DNA of 64,000 nucleotides, taken from contig NZ_JBHSGG010000029.1 of assembly GCF_042654365.1 (NCBI RefSeq), positions 62,001 through 126,000 on the forward strand. Reading direction: 5' to 3'. Each line of letters starts with the position of its first letter. The stretch's first letter is position 1. Source of the DNA: Coralloluteibacterium thermophilum (GTDB lineage: Bacteria > Pseudomonadota > Gammaproteobacteria > Xanthomonadales > Xanthomonadaceae). Below the pieces are notes generated by a model that was not told the origin of the DNA, did not search any database, and was given only the letters and a program-made list of their open reading frames with translations. This document shows, in pieces, positions 1 to 7,937 of the stretch. A program made the position numbers and the translations under genes.

Positions 1-957
1 GCGCAGCGCTTCGACGGCCGCTGGACCGACTACGTGCCGCCGGCGGCGCGGCAGCCGGGCGTGCACGTGTTCGAGGTCCCGCTGCGCGACCTCGTGCCCT
101 ACATCGACTGGTCGCCCTTCTTCAACGCCTGGGAGCTCGCCGGGCGCTACCCGCAGATCCTCGAGGACGAGGTGGTCGGTCGCCAGGCCACCGAGCTGTT
201 CGCGGACGCCCAGGCGATGCTCGCGCGGATCGTGGACGAGGCGTGGCTGCGGGCCCGCGCGGTGGTCGGGCTGTGGCCGGCGCAGGCCGTGGGCGACGAC
301 ATCGCGGTGTTCGCGGCCGACGGCACCGGCGCGCGCATCGCGACCCTGCACTGCCTGCGCCAGCAGGTGGACAAGCCGCCGGAGCGGCCGGACTTCTGCC
401 TCGCCGACTTCGTCGCCCCTGCCGAAAGCGGGCTGCAGGACTGGATCGGCGCATTCGCCGTCACCGCCGGGCTCGGCATCGACGCCCACGTCGCGCGCTT
501 CGAGGCCGCCAACGACGACTACGGGGCGATCATGCTGAAGGCCCTGGCCGACCGGCTCGCCGAAGCGCTCGCCGAGTTCATGCACCTGCGCGTGCGGCGC
601 GAGCTGTGGGGCTATGCGGAGGACGAGGCGCTCGACAACGAAGCGCTGATCCGCGAGGGCTACCGGGGCATCCGCCCCGCGCCGGGCTATCCCGCCTGCC
701 CGGAACACAGCGAGAAGACCACGCTCTTCCGCCTGCTCGACGCCGGAGCCAACGCAGGGATGTCGCTGACCGAGAGCTTCGCCATGCTGCCGACGGCCTC
801 GGTCAGCGGGCTCTACTTCGCGCATCCCGACAGCCAGTACTTCGTCGTCGGCCGGGTCGGCCGCGACCAGGTCGAGGACTATGCCCGGCGCAAGGGCGTG
901 GGCGTGGCCGAGGTCGAGCGCTGGCTGGCGTCGAACCTCGACTACGACCCGGAGTAG
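1..957 (+). CDS. metH: Methionine synthase (cobalamin-dependent), C-terminal part; 5' end outside window
   Basis: This is the C-terminal AdoMet-binding reactivation domain of B12-dependent methionine synthase, which transfers methyl from methyltetrahydrofolate to homocysteine in the cytosol. The frame is open from base 1, so the gene starts upstream of the window and the internal GTG at 34 is not a start. Near the end it carries the activation-domain signature RPAPGYPACPEHSEK, followed by a family-typical tail (MSLTESFAMLPTASVSGLYFAHP, in two adjoining pieces) and a short acidic terminus. The domain is intact to its stop TAG at 955-957. The domain assignment is firm; cobalamin dependence follows from the domain, since MetE lacks it. 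The downstream gene is convergent. Confidence 0.95.
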   Translation, partial: AQRFDGRWTDYVPPAARQPGVHVFEVPLRDLVPYIDWSPFFNAWELAGRYPQILEDEVVGRQATELFADAQAMLARIVDEAWLRARAVVGLWPAQAVGDDIAVFAADGTGARIATLHCLRQQVDKPPERPDFCLADFVAPAESGLQDWIGAFAVTAGLGIDAHVARFEAANDDYGAIMLKALADRLAEALAEFMHLRVRRELWGYAEDEALDNEALIREGYRGIRPAPGYPACPEHSEKTTLFRLLDAGANAGMSLTESFAMLPTASVSGLYFAHPDSQYFVVGRVGRDQVEDYARRKGVGVAEVERWLASNLDYDPE

Positions 958-976
958 CGGCAGGCGCCGCCGGCGC

Positions 977-1453
977 TCAGCGCGTCGGCAGCAGCGCGTC
1001 GACCTCCTCGGTCAAGGCCTGCAGGGTCTGCCGCTGGGTGGCGAGATCGTTGGTGACGGCGATGCGGGTGCCGCCGATGCGGTCGCGCAGGCCGGCGAGG
1101 CGCTGCGGATCGAGGCCGACGGCGGCGCCGTCCACCTCGCCGAGGCGGGCGGCGGCGCGCTGCAGGTGCGTCTCGACCAGGCCGAAGTTGCGGCGCTCGA
1201 GTTCCACGCCGGCCTGGACGACCGCCGCCTGCGCGTCGCGCACGGCCAGCCGCGCCACCGCCTCGTCGCGGGAGCGGGTGGCCTGCGCGGCCTCCTCACG
1301 GGCGCCTTCGAGCTGCGTGGTGAGCTCGGCCACCTCGGCCTTCGGGCCCGCACGGCCGGCCCAGAAGCCGAGCGCGAACAACAGGATGGCCGCGACCGCG
1401 AGGATGATCGGGAACACGGGCGCGCGGCGGGCGCGGGAGCTGGCGTCGTTCAT
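977..1453 (-). CDS. Membrane-anchored coiled-coil protein, unknown function
   Basis: I do not recognise a named family. The 158-residue product has one N-terminal membrane segment (about residues 10-32, PVFPIILAVAAILLFALGFW) after a short basic cytoplasmic start, giving a likely N-in signal anchor. A long Ala/Glu/Arg-rich helix follows (about 35-100) with heptad-like spacing, then a helical tail to residue 158. Overall it resembles short periplasmic coiled-coil proteins. I chose the ATG at 1453 because an AAGGGCC ribosome site lies just upstream; an upstream in-frame ATG at 1498 would add 15 residues ahead of the membrane segment. It sits convergent to metH and upstream of nothing obviously related. 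Confidence 0.75.
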   Translation of the reverse strand: MNDASSRARRAPVFPIILAVAAILLFALGFWAGRAGPKAEVAELTTQLEGAREEAAQATRSRDEAVARLAVRDAQAAVVQAGVELERRNFGLVETHLQRAAARLGEVDGAAVGLDPQRLAGLRDRIGGTRIAVTNDLATQRQTLQALTEEVDALLPTR

Positions 1454-1529
1454 GGCGAAGGCCCTTTCTGGGTGGGAAACGGATCGTCGGAAAAACAAGG
1501 CAGCCGGCGCGTGAGGAGCGCGCCGGCGA

Positions 1530-2129
1530 TCACCACACCAGGTCGTCGGGGACCTGGTACTTCGGATCGGCGTAGGGATCGTCGCCGGCGGGCGCCGAGG
1601 GATCGACCTTGAGCGCCACGGCCGGCGCGAAGATCGCCTCGGCCTCGGCGAGCACGGCAGCGGTCACCAGCTTGTAGCGGCCGTCGATCTGCACCACGCC
1701 GAGCTCGCCGGCGTTGAGCGCCCGGAGCTGCTCCGGCGTCACGTAGATGCGCTTGATCTTGCCGCCGTACTCGAAGTGGCGCGCGATCTCGGCGTCGTCG
1801 ACGTTGAGCGCCCTGTCCTTGACCAGCTCGGCCAGGCGCGCCTTGGCCTCCCGGCGCTGGCGCGCCTCCTCCTGCTTCTGCTTCTCGGCGGCGATGCGCT
1901 CGTTCTTCTCGGCCTGCGCGCGGATGGCGTAGGCCTTGGCGAGATCCATCTCTCCGCGCTGGCGCGGCTGGGCGCGCTCGGGGCGGGGCTTGGCGGCACC
2001 GCCGCCCTTCCCGGCATGCGGCGGCCGCGGCTTGCCGCCGCCCTGCTTGCGCGGGCGCGCCTCGCGCTCCGGCTTGGGGGGTGGCGTGAAGCCGAGCTGG
2101 GTGAGCTGGTCTCGGAGGCTGTTGCTCAT
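1530..2129 (-). CDS. yaiL: DUF2058 / YaiL-like protein
   Basis: This 199-residue cytosolic protein matches the DUF2058 (YaiL) family, an abundant gammaproteobacterial protein of undefined role. The family pattern is seen directly: an N-terminal MSNSLRDQLTQLGF motif, a highly basic Lys/Arg/Pro-rich linker (about 20-60), a charged helix, and the conserved C-terminal domain containing FEYGGKIKRIYVTPEQ. The basic linker suggests nucleic-acid or ribosome contact, but that is inference. The ATG at 2129 begins the conserved motif and discards a long upstream shadow frame. It is co-directional with slyX, which lies 47 bp upstream, and may share its transcript. Confidence 0.85.
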   Translation of the reverse strand: MSNSLRDQLTQLGFTPPPKPEREARPRKQGGGKPRPPHAGKGGGAAKPRPERAQPRQRGEMDLAKAYAIRAQAEKNERIAAEKQKQEEARQRREAKARLAELVKDRALNVDDAEIARHFEYGGKIKRIYVTPEQLRALNAGELGVVQIDGRYKLVTAAVLAEAEAIFAPAVALKVDPSAPAGDDPYADPKYQVPDDLVW

Positions 2130-2176
2130 GACGGCGACGCGGTGATGGAAACGGAAGGAACGACGCGCCCGGCGCG

Positions 2177-2389
2177 TCAGTAGTGCGGCGGAGGCGGCTC
2201 TTCGCCGGGGTCCGCCGAGAGCAGGCCGCGCATCTGCCCGAGGTCGGCGAGCACCCGCTCCAGCTGCAGCGTGTTGCGCGCGACCTCCGCGCGGGAGGCG
2301 GCCAGGGCATCGCTGAGTTCGGTCAGCGCCTGCTCCTGGAAGCTCACGCGCATCTCGAGTTCGACGAGGCGTTCGATCAGATCGTCCAT
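2177..2389 (-). CDS. slyX: SlyX family protein
   Basis: A 70-residue protein matching SlyX in length and pattern: an N-terminal coiled coil (MDDLIERLVELEMRVSFQEQ, residues 1-20) with regular heptads to about residue 55, then a proline-rich tail ending PPPPHY, typical of SlyX. The SlyX function is unknown; in enterobacteria it is next to slyD/fkpA-type genes, and here an FKBP lipoprotein gene lies about 1.5 kb upstream on the same strand. No strong ribosome site is visible before the ATG. Confidence 0.9.
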   Translation of the reverse strand: MDDLIERLVELEMRVSFQEQALTELSDALAASRAEVARNTLQLERVLADLGQMRGLLSADPGEEPPPPHY

Positions 2390-2457
2390 GGGCGGATTCT
2401 ACTGGAGCGCGCGGCCCGCGAGCGGCGGACGCGGGCCCCCGGACGCCGGCGGCGCGC

Positions 2458-3747
2458 CTAGAGCCTCGCGTCCACGGCCTCGCGCGGCAGTACGCGCTTG
2501 ACGTCGTAGAAGACGCCGCCGTCGGCGAGGAAGCGCCGCAGCGTCGCACCCTGTGCCCGGAAGGTCGAATGCGCCACCGCGAGCAGCACCGCGTCGTAGC
2601 CTCCCTCCGGCGGCTCCGCGAGCGGCGCGATGCCGAACTCGGCGAGGCATTCCCCGGCGTCGACCCAGGGGTCGTGCAGGTCCACCTCGATCCTGCAGTC
2701 GCGCAGCTCCTCGACGATGACCCGCACCTGGGAGTTGCGCAGGTCGGGGCAGTCCTCCTTGAACGCGGCGCCGAGCACCAGCACGCGGCCGCCGGCGACA
2801 GGGCGCCCGGCCCGGGCCATCAGGCGGAGGGTCTGCGCCGCGACGTAGGGCGCCATGCCCTCGTTGATGCGCCGCGCGGCGGTGATCAGCTCGGGCGCGT
2901 GCCCCGCCTCGGTGGCCTTGTGGATCAGGTAGTAGGGATCGACGCCGATGCAGTGGCCGCCGACCAGCCCGGGCGAGAACGGCAGGAAGTTCCACTTCGT
3001 GCGCGCCGCGGCGAGCACCGCCTCGGTGTCCATCCCGAGCCGCGCGAACACCATCGCCAGCTCGTTGACCAGGGCGATGTTCACGTCGCGCTGGGTGTTC
3101 TCGATGGCCTTGGCGGCCTCGGCGGTCCGGATGTCCGGCGCGACGTGGATGCCGGCCGGCACCACGCGGCCGTAGAGCGCGGCGAGGAAGACCGCCGCCT
3201 CCGGGCTCGATGCCGACACCACCTTGACGATGTCGCCCAGGCGGCGCGTCCGGTCGCCGGGATTGATGCGCTCCGGGCTGTAGCCCACGCTGAAGTCGCG
3301 CCCGCAGGCCAGCCGCGACACCGTCTCCAGCGCCGGCACGCAGACGTCCTCGGTCGCGCCGGGGTAGACCGTCGATTCGTACACCACGATGCTGCCGGGC
3401 CGCAGGTGCGGCGCGATCGTCGCGCTGGCCGACAGCAGCGGCCCCATGTCCGGGAGCTTGCGCCGGTCCACCGGCGTCGGCACCGCGACGACGAAGACGT
3501 TGCAGGCGGCCAGCGCCTGCGGATCGGCATCGAGGCGCAGGTGCGCGGCGGCGGCCCGCAGCTGGTCCGCGTCGACCTCGCCGGTGCGGTCGTGGCCTGC
3601 ACGGAGCTCGTCGATGCGGCGCGCATCGATGTCGAAGCCCAGGGTCTCCACCCCGGCCTGCGCGAACGCGGCGGCGAGCGGAAGGCCGACATAGCCCAGC
3701 CCGACGACGGCCAGGCGGATGGAATCCTGCGGAGGCAAGGGCGGCAT
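2458..3747 (-). CDS. Nucleotide-sugar 6-dehydrogenase (TviB/WbpA-like UDP-sugar dehydrogenase)
   Basis: This NAD-dependent enzyme oxidises the C6 hydroxyl of a UDP-sugar to the uronate, feeding surface polysaccharide synthesis. The 429-residue product starts with the Rossmann motif VGLGYVGLPLA (about residues 12-22), has the middle-domain patterns ESTVYPGATE and YSPERINPGD, and the active-site segment GGHCIGVDPYYL with the catalytic Cys. These patterns fit the TviB/WbpO/WbpA branch (UDP-HexNAc dehydrogenases) better than plain Ugd. The ATG at 3747 is 11 residues before the Rossmann fold; the upstream extension to 3864 is arginine/proline-rich and unlike the family. It is not next to the glycan locus at 33-44 kb but could supply it. 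Confidence 0.9.
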   Translation of the reverse strand: MPPLPPQDSIRLAVVGLGYVGLPLAAAFAQAGVETLGFDIDARRIDELRAGHDRTGEVDADQLRAAAAHLRLDADPQALAACNVFVVAVPTPVDRRKLPDMGPLLSASATIAPHLRPGSIVVYESTVYPGATEDVCVPALETVSRLACGRDFSVGYSPERINPGDRTRRLGDIVKVVSASSPEAAVFLAALYGRVVPAGIHVAPDIRTAEAAKAIENTQRDVNIALVNELAMVFARLGMDTEAVLAAARTKWNFLPFSPGLVGGHCIGVDPYYLIHKATEAGHAPELITAARRINEGMAPYVAAQTLRLMARAGRPVAGGRVLVLGAAFKEDCPDLRNSQVRVIVEELRDCRIEVDLHDPWVDAGECLAEFGIAPLAEPPEGGYDAVLLAVAHSTFRAQGATLRRFLADGGVFYDVKRVLPREAVDARL

Positions 3748-3860
3748 GCGGACCTGTGGGCGCGGACGGGGCGCGCGATTGTGGTCGCGCTCCTCGACGC
3801 GGTCCAGCGACCGCGTCCGGGATGGCCCGCCGGGGCGCTCGGCGCCGGCGGGCCGCGGGA

Positions 3861-4652
3861 TCACTCCGCCGCGGGAGCGGGCTGCGACTCGACGATGTCC
3901 AGCAGCTCCACCTCGAACACGAGCAGCGCGTTCGGCGGGATGGCGCCCGGGACGCCGCGCTCGCCGTAGCCGAGCTCGGCCGGGATCCAGAACCTGTAGG
4001 TGCTGCCGACGGGCATCAGCGCCACGCCCTCGCTCCAGCCCGGGACAACCTGGTTGAGCTGGAACTCGGCGGGCTCGCCGCGGTCGCGCGAGCTGTCGAA
4101 GGTGGTCCCGTCCAGCAGCGTGCCGACGTAGTGCACGCGCACGGTGTCGGTCTCGCCCGGCGTGGCGCCGCTGCCCTCGGTCACCACCTGGTACTGCAGC
4201 CCGGACGCGGTGGTCTGCACGCCCTCCTTCTGGCCGTTCTCGGCGAGGAAGGCGTCCGCCTCGGCCTTGTTCTCCTCCGCCAGCGCGCGGGCCTCGGCCG
4301 CCTGGCGCTCCTGCATCTTGCGCTGGAAGGCCTGCGCCGTCTGCTGCGCCTGCTCGTCGGTCATGAGCGGGGTCTCGCCCTTGAAGATCGCGTCCATCGC
4401 ACGCGCCACCACCGCCGGATCGACCTCGTCCTTGATCGGCTCCAGGTTGCGGGCGATGTCGATGCCGATCATGTAGCTCACGCGCTCGCGTTCGCTCGGC
4501 AGCCCCCGCACCTCGGGCATGCCCTCGGTCGCCGCGCCGGCGTCCTGCCCGGCCTCCGAGCCGGCCGGCCGTCCGGCGTCGTCCGCCCGGTTGCAGGCCG
4601 CCAGCGCGAGGGCGGTGGCCAATACGAGGGCGGTACGCGGAAAAGACTTCAT
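3861..4652 (-). CDS. fkpA: FKBP-type peptidyl-prolyl isomerase lipoprotein (FkpA/Mip-like)
   Basis: A periplasmic or outer-membrane foldase that isomerises X-Pro bonds. It starts with a lipoprotein signal whose lipobox ends LALAACN (Cys at about residue 20), then a helical dimerisation domain (about 55-145, with a Mip-like SYMIGIDIARNL) and a C-terminal FKBP domain (about 150-255) carrying VHYVGTLLDGTTFDSS and the closing motif GAIPPNALLVFEVELLDI. The 263-residue length matches FkpA/Mip. A GGAG ribosome site precedes the ATG. It reads toward the nucleotide-sugar dehydrogenase. Whether it is the fkpA orthologue or another Mip paralogue cannot be settled from sequence alone. Confidence 0.92.
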   Translation of the reverse strand: MKSFPRTALVLATALALAACNRADDAGRPAGSEAGQDAGAATEGMPEVRGLPSERERVSYMIGIDIARNLEPIKDEVDPAVVARAMDAIFKGETPLMTDEQAQQTAQAFQRKMQERQAAEARALAEENKAEADAFLAENGQKEGVQTTASGLQYQVVTEGSGATPGETDTVRVHYVGTLLDGTTFDSSRDRGEPAEFQLNQVVPGWSEGVALMPVGSTYRFWIPAELGYGERGVPGAIPPNALLVFEVELLDIVESQPAPAAE

Positions 4653-4755
4653 TCTCGACTCCTGGGTTGATCGGTGGGTGCGGGTGCGGGCGCGCGGCTA
4701 TTGTTGCGTCGGCCCGCGGGCACGGGCAAATGCGACCCCGGCGGGGCGCAGAGGT

Positions 4756-5304
4756 TCAGCGGACGGGCTCGGCGAGCGCGGCCTCGATGGCCTCCGCCAG
4801 CGAGCGGTCGTCCGGGCGGACGCGGCTGCCGAAGCTCGCCCGCACCCGTCCGTCGCGGCCGACGAGATACTTGTGGAAGTTCCAGCCCGGCGCCTCGCCG
4901 CCCTGGCGCGCGAGTTCGCGGTACAGCGGATGCGCGTCCTCGCCCTTGACCTGGACCTTCTCGAACATGGGGAAGCCGACGCCGTAGGTCAGGGTGCAGA
5001 AGGCCTGGATCTCCTCCTCGGTCCCGGGCTCCTGCCCCAGGAAGTCGTTGGACGGAAACCCGAGGACCGCGAAGCCGCGTTCCGCATGGCGCTGGTGCAG
5101 GGCCTCCAGACCCTCGTACTGCGGCGTGAATCCGCACTTGCTGGCCGTGTTGACGATCAGCAGCACCTGCCCGGCGAACCGCTCCTGCAGGTTCACCGCG
5201 TCGCGCTGCGCGAGCGGCCGCAGCGAGACGTCGAGCAGCTTCGCCGCGGACGACGGCGCGACCGCCGCGACGAAGAGGACGAGCACCAGGACGAGGCGAC
5301 GCAT
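4756..5304 (-). CDS. Exported glutathione-peroxidase family protein
   Basis: A thiol peroxidase of the glutathione-peroxidase fold. The 182-residue protein has a clear N-terminal signal peptide (hydrophobic LVLVLVLFVAAVAPSSAA), so it probably acts in the periplasm, unlike cytosolic BtuE. The catalytic segment is NTASKCGFTPQYEGL with Cys rather than selenocysteine; the family Gln/Trp partner region GFPSNDFLGQEPG and the closing WNFHKYLVGRDG are present. The second resolving Cys candidate is in QAFCTLTYGV, the place used by thioredoxin-dependent members. A GGAG ribosome site supports the ATG at 5304, rather than the upstream ATG at 5442 whose extension overlaps the divergent promoter. Confidence 0.92.
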   Translation of the reverse strand: MRRLVLVLVLFVAAVAPSSAAKLLDVSLRPLAQRDAVNLQERFAGQVLLIVNTASKCGFTPQYEGLEALHQRHAERGFAVLGFPSNDFLGQEPGTEEEIQAFCTLTYGVGFPMFEKVQVKGEDAHPLYRELARQGGEAPGWNFHKYLVGRDGRVRASFGSRVRPDDRSLAEAIEAALAEPVR

Positions 5305-5374
5305 GGGGTTGTCTCCGCGAGGTGAAGGCGCCGAGTCTATGCCTTCGCCCCGGTGAACGGTCCAGCGGTGGCGG

Positions 5375-5402
5375 TTGACGGCGGAGAATGTAGTGTTATA
5401 GT
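5375..5402 (+). promoter_or_regulatory. Sigma-70 promoter of the gntR/ABC operon
   Basis: A -35 box TTGACG (5375-5380) and a -10 box TATAGT (5397-5402) are separated by 16 bp; each matches the consensus at five of six positions. This is one of the best promoter matches in an otherwise GC-rich window. Transcription would start near 5409 and run into the 73-aa gene at 5454 and the regulator behind it. Confidence 0.75.
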
Positions 5403-5414
5403 TACCTACAACAC
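5389..5414 (+). promoter_or_regulatory. Probable GntR (YtrA-type) operator overlapping the -10 box
   Basis: Two nested inverted repeats overlap the -10 box: TGTAG (5389-5393) pairs with CTACA (5406-5410), and GTGTT (5393-5397) pairs with AACAC (5410-5414). The placement over the promoter of an operon that encodes a YtrA-type GntR protein suggests autorepression. The repeat is seen; the binding protein is inferred. Confidence 0.55.
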
Positions 5415-5453
5415 CGCAGCAACCGACCACTCCCCGTCGCACGGAGCCGTGCC

Positions 5454-5675
5454 ATGCAGAGCAAGACCGGGATCACCCTCATCGCCCTCGCCGCCGCCCT
5501 CGCGCTGTTCCTGGCCGGTCTGTTGATTGCCGAGCCCACCGCCGCCTCGGAGCCGTCGACCGAGGCGGTCGAGAACGAACGGACGGCCCTTCCGGCCGCC
5601 GCCATCCGGGCCCGCGTGCAGGTCGGCATGCCCTTCTTCTCGTTCGCGAAGATGCTGCCCGTTTCGGAGTCCTGA
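5454..5675 (+). CDS. Small membrane/exported protein leading the gntR-ABC operon
   Basis: A 73-residue protein with no family I recognise. Residues 8-27 (GITLIALAAALALFLAGLLI) form one hydrophobic segment after a Lys3 basic start, so it is either a single-pass membrane protein or has a signal peptide cleaved near TAASEPS. The remainder is polar, ending in RARVQVGMPFFSFAKMLPV. Its stop TGA (5673-5675) is 1 bp before the ATG of the GntR gene, so translation is probably coupled. It is the first gene after the operon promoter. The placement makes it a candidate accessory peptide of the ABC transporter, which is a guess. Confidence 0.65.
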   Translation: MQSKTGITLIALAAALALFLAGLLIAEPTAASEPSTEAVENERTALPAAAIRARVQVGMPFFSFAKMLPVSES

Positions 5676-5676
5676 C

Positions 5677-6048
5677 ATGACCGGCGTGACCTGGAACGAC
5701 AGCAGTCCGATCTACCGACAGCTCAAGGAGAGAGTGGTGGCGATGATGCTCGACGGCGTGCTGAAGCCCGGCGACCCCCTGCCCTCGGTGCGGCAGGTGG
5801 CGGCCGAGTACCAGCTCAACCCCATCACGGTTTCCCGGGCCTACCAGGAGCTCGCCGACGAGCAACTGGTGGAGAAGCGGCGCGGCCTGGGCATGTTCGT
5901 CAACGCCGGTGCCCGCGAGCAGCTGCTCGCCTCGGAGCGGGAGCGCTTCCTCAAGGAGGAATGGCCGGCCGTGGCCGAGCGCATCCAGCGCCTGGGCCTC
6001 GATCCCGAACGCCTGCTCGCCTCCATCAAGTCCGAGGAAACCCGATGA
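5677..6048 (+). CDS. GntR-family repressor, YtrA subfamily
   Basis: A 123-residue DNA-binding repressor. An N-terminal winged helix-turn-helix of GntR type fills residues 10-75: SPIYRQLKERVV, then KPGDPLPSVRQVAAEYQLN and TVSRAYQELADEQLV with the wing EKRRGLGMFV. Only a short helical tail follows (about 80-123), so the large effector domain of FadR/HutC types is missing; this is the YtrA pattern, which controls ABC exporters responding to envelope stress. It overlaps the next gene by the ATGA at 6045-6048. The promoter upstream carries a matching inverted repeat, so autoregulation is likely. Confidence 0.92.
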   Translation: MTGVTWNDSSPIYRQLKERVVAMMLDGVLKPGDPLPSVRQVAAEYQLNPITVSRAYQELADEQLVEKRRGLGMFVNAGAREQLLASERERFLKEEWPAVAERIQRLGLDPERLLASIKSEETR

Positions 6049-6950
6049 ACGCCGTGGATGCCCTGCCCCTCCAGCCCGTCGTCCGCCCGGTCGTGGAAGC
6101 CCGCGGCCTGCGCAAGACCTACCGCGGCCGCACCGCGCTCGACGGGGTCGACCTCGACATCCCGAGCGGCCGCATCGTCGGCCTGATCGGTCCGAACGGC
6201 GCGGGCAAGACCACGGCGCTCAAGGCGCTGCTGGGCCTGATCCCCTTCGAGGGCGAGCTGCGCGTGCTCGGGCTGGACCCGTGCAGGGACCGCGACGCGC
6301 TGATGCGCCAGGTCTGCTTCATCGCCGACGTCGCGGTGCTGCCGCGCTGGATCCGCGTGCGCGAGGCGATCGACTACGTCGAGGGCGTGCACCCGGGCTT
6401 CGACCGCACCAAGTGCGAGGCCTTCCTCGCCAAGACCAGGCTGACCCCGAAGATGCGCGTGCGCGAGATGTCCAAGGGCATGATCGTGCAACTGCACCTG
6501 GCGCTGGTCATGGCGATCGACGCCAGGCTGCTGGTGCTCGACGAGCCGACGCTCGGCCTGGACATCCTCTACCGCAAGCAGTTCTACCAGGACCTGCTGG
6601 AGCAGTACTTCGACCACGACCGCACCATCATCGTGACCACCCACCAGGTCGAGGAGATCCAGCACATCCTCACCGACCTCGTGTTCATCCGCGACGGCCG
6701 GATCGCGCTCGCGACCGACATGGACGCGGTCGGCCAGCGCTTCGTCGAGGTCATGGTCGCCCCGGAAGCGGCCGGCGCCGCGCGGGCGCAGGCGCCGCTC
6801 GACGAGCGGCAGGTGTTCGGCAAGAGCATCTTCCTGTTCGACCTCGCCCAGCCCTCGACCGACGCGGCCGCCGTGGCCGCGCTCGGCGAGTCGCGCACGC
6901 CCGGCATCGCCGACCTGTTCGTCGCCACCATGAAAGGGACCTACGCATGA
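6045..6950 (+). CDS. ABC transporter ATP-binding protein
   Basis: The nucleotide-binding subunit of an ABC transporter, 301 residues, cytosolic face of the inner membrane. Walker A GPNGAGKTT is at about residues 49-57, Walker B ARLLVLDEPT near 165-175, and the H-loop is VTTHQVEEI. The signature loop reads MSKGM where most family members have LSGGQ, a substitution common in YtrB-like proteins that pair with YtrA repressors. The start overlaps the gntR stop and the end overlaps the permease start, both as ATGA, so the three are translationally coupled. Substrate cannot be read; the context suggests envelope stress or lipid-like compounds. Confidence 0.92.
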   Translation: MNAVDALPLQPVVRPVVEARGLRKTYRGRTALDGVDLDIPSGRIVGLIGPNGAGKTTALKALLGLIPFEGELRVLGLDPCRDRDALMRQVCFIADVAVLPRWIRVREAIDYVEGVHPGFDRTKCEAFLAKTRLTPKMRVREMSKGMIVQLHLALVMAIDARLLVLDEPTLGLDILYRKQFYQDLLEQYFDHDRTIIVTTHQVEEIQHILTDLVFIRDGRIALATDMDAVGQRFVEVMVAPEAAGAARAQAPLDERQVFGKSIFLFDLAQPSTDAAAVAALGESRTPGIADLFVATMKGTYA

Positions 6951-7909
6951 ACGTCTTCCCCGTCCTGCTCCGGCGCGAGTACTGGGAGCACCGCGGCGGC
7001 TTCCTCTGGGCGCCGGCCATCGCGGGCGCCGTGGTGCTCCTGCTGACCCTGATGGCGTGGCTGGTGCTCGAGGTCGCCGCGCGCGGCGGCCAGGTCGAGA
7101 TCGCCGGGCTCGAACTCGGCGCGCTCAGCGCGACGATGAACGCGCAGGAACGCGCGGAAGCGGCGCAGGCGCTGGACGCCGCGACCCTGCTCATCGGCGG
7201 CTGGGCGCTGATGGTCATGGCCTTCGTGGTCTTCTTCTACGCGCTCGGCGCACTCTACGACGACCGCCGCGACCGCAGCGTGCTGTTCTGGAAGTCGCTG
7301 CCGGTGTCCGACACGCTCACCGTGCTGTCCAAGGCGACCAGCGCCCTGGTCGTGGTGCCGCTGATCGCCACCGGCATCGCCGTCCTGACCGGCTTCGGGC
7401 TGCTCGTGCTGGTCAGCGCGGCCGTGGCGGTGCACGGCGGCAACCCCTTCACCCTGGTCTGGGGCCTCGGCAGCCCGTTCCGCATCGGCGGCCTGCTGCT
7501 GGCCTCGCTGCCGGTCTACCTGCTGTGGGCGCTGCCGACGGTCGGCTGGCTGCTGCTGGTCTCCGCCTGGGCGCGCAGCAAGCCCTTCCTCTGGGCGGTG
7601 CTGCTGCCCGTCTTCTCGGGCGTGCTGGTCGGCTGGCTGTCGCTGATGGGCGTGATCGAGAGTTCCGGCTGGTTCTGGAAGCACGTCGTCGCGCGGCTGA
7701 CGCTGGGCACCTTCCCGGGCCTGGACCTGTTCTACCGCGGCGATCTCGATGCCCTCGCGGCGGAAGGCAGCACCAGCGTGCTGGGCCTGCTGTCGCTCGA
7801 GACCACCTTCGGCGCCCTGTCGATGCCCGACACCTGGATCGGTGCCGCCGCCGGCATCGCCATGATCGCCGGTGCGGTCTGGATGCGCCGCCGCCGCGAC
7901 GAAGGCTGA
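6947..7909 (+). CDS. ABC transporter permease
   Basis: An integral inner-membrane subunit of 320 residues partnering the ATPase just upstream (4-bp overlap). About six hydrophobic segments are visible: near residues 20-45, 85-110, 140-175, 185-215, 220-245 and 295-315. The N-terminal LLRREYWEHRGGFLWAP and the cytoplasmic loop DDRRDRSVLFWKSLPVSD are typical of ABC-2 type permeases in YtrA-controlled operons. A large soluble loop occupies about 45-80. The C-terminus is strongly basic (MRRRRDEG), consistent with a cytoplasmic end. Likely substrate unknown. Confidence 0.9.
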   Translation: MNVFPVLLRREYWEHRGGFLWAPAIAGAVVLLLTLMAWLVLEVAARGGQVEIAGLELGALSATMNAQERAEAAQALDAATLLIGGWALMVMAFVVFFYALGALYDDRRDRSVLFWKSLPVSDTLTVLSKATSALVVVPLIATGIAVLTGFGLLVLVSAAVAVHGGNPFTLVWGLGSPFRIGGLLLASLPVYLLWALPTVGWLLLVSAWARSKPFLWAVLLPVFSGVLVGWLSLMGVIESSGWFWKHVVARLTLGTFPGLDLFYRGDLDALAAEGSTSVLGLLSLETTFGALSMPDTWIGAAAGIAMIAGAVWMRRRRDEG

Positions 7910-7937
7910 ACGCCCCTTCCACCCAAGGAGATTCCCC

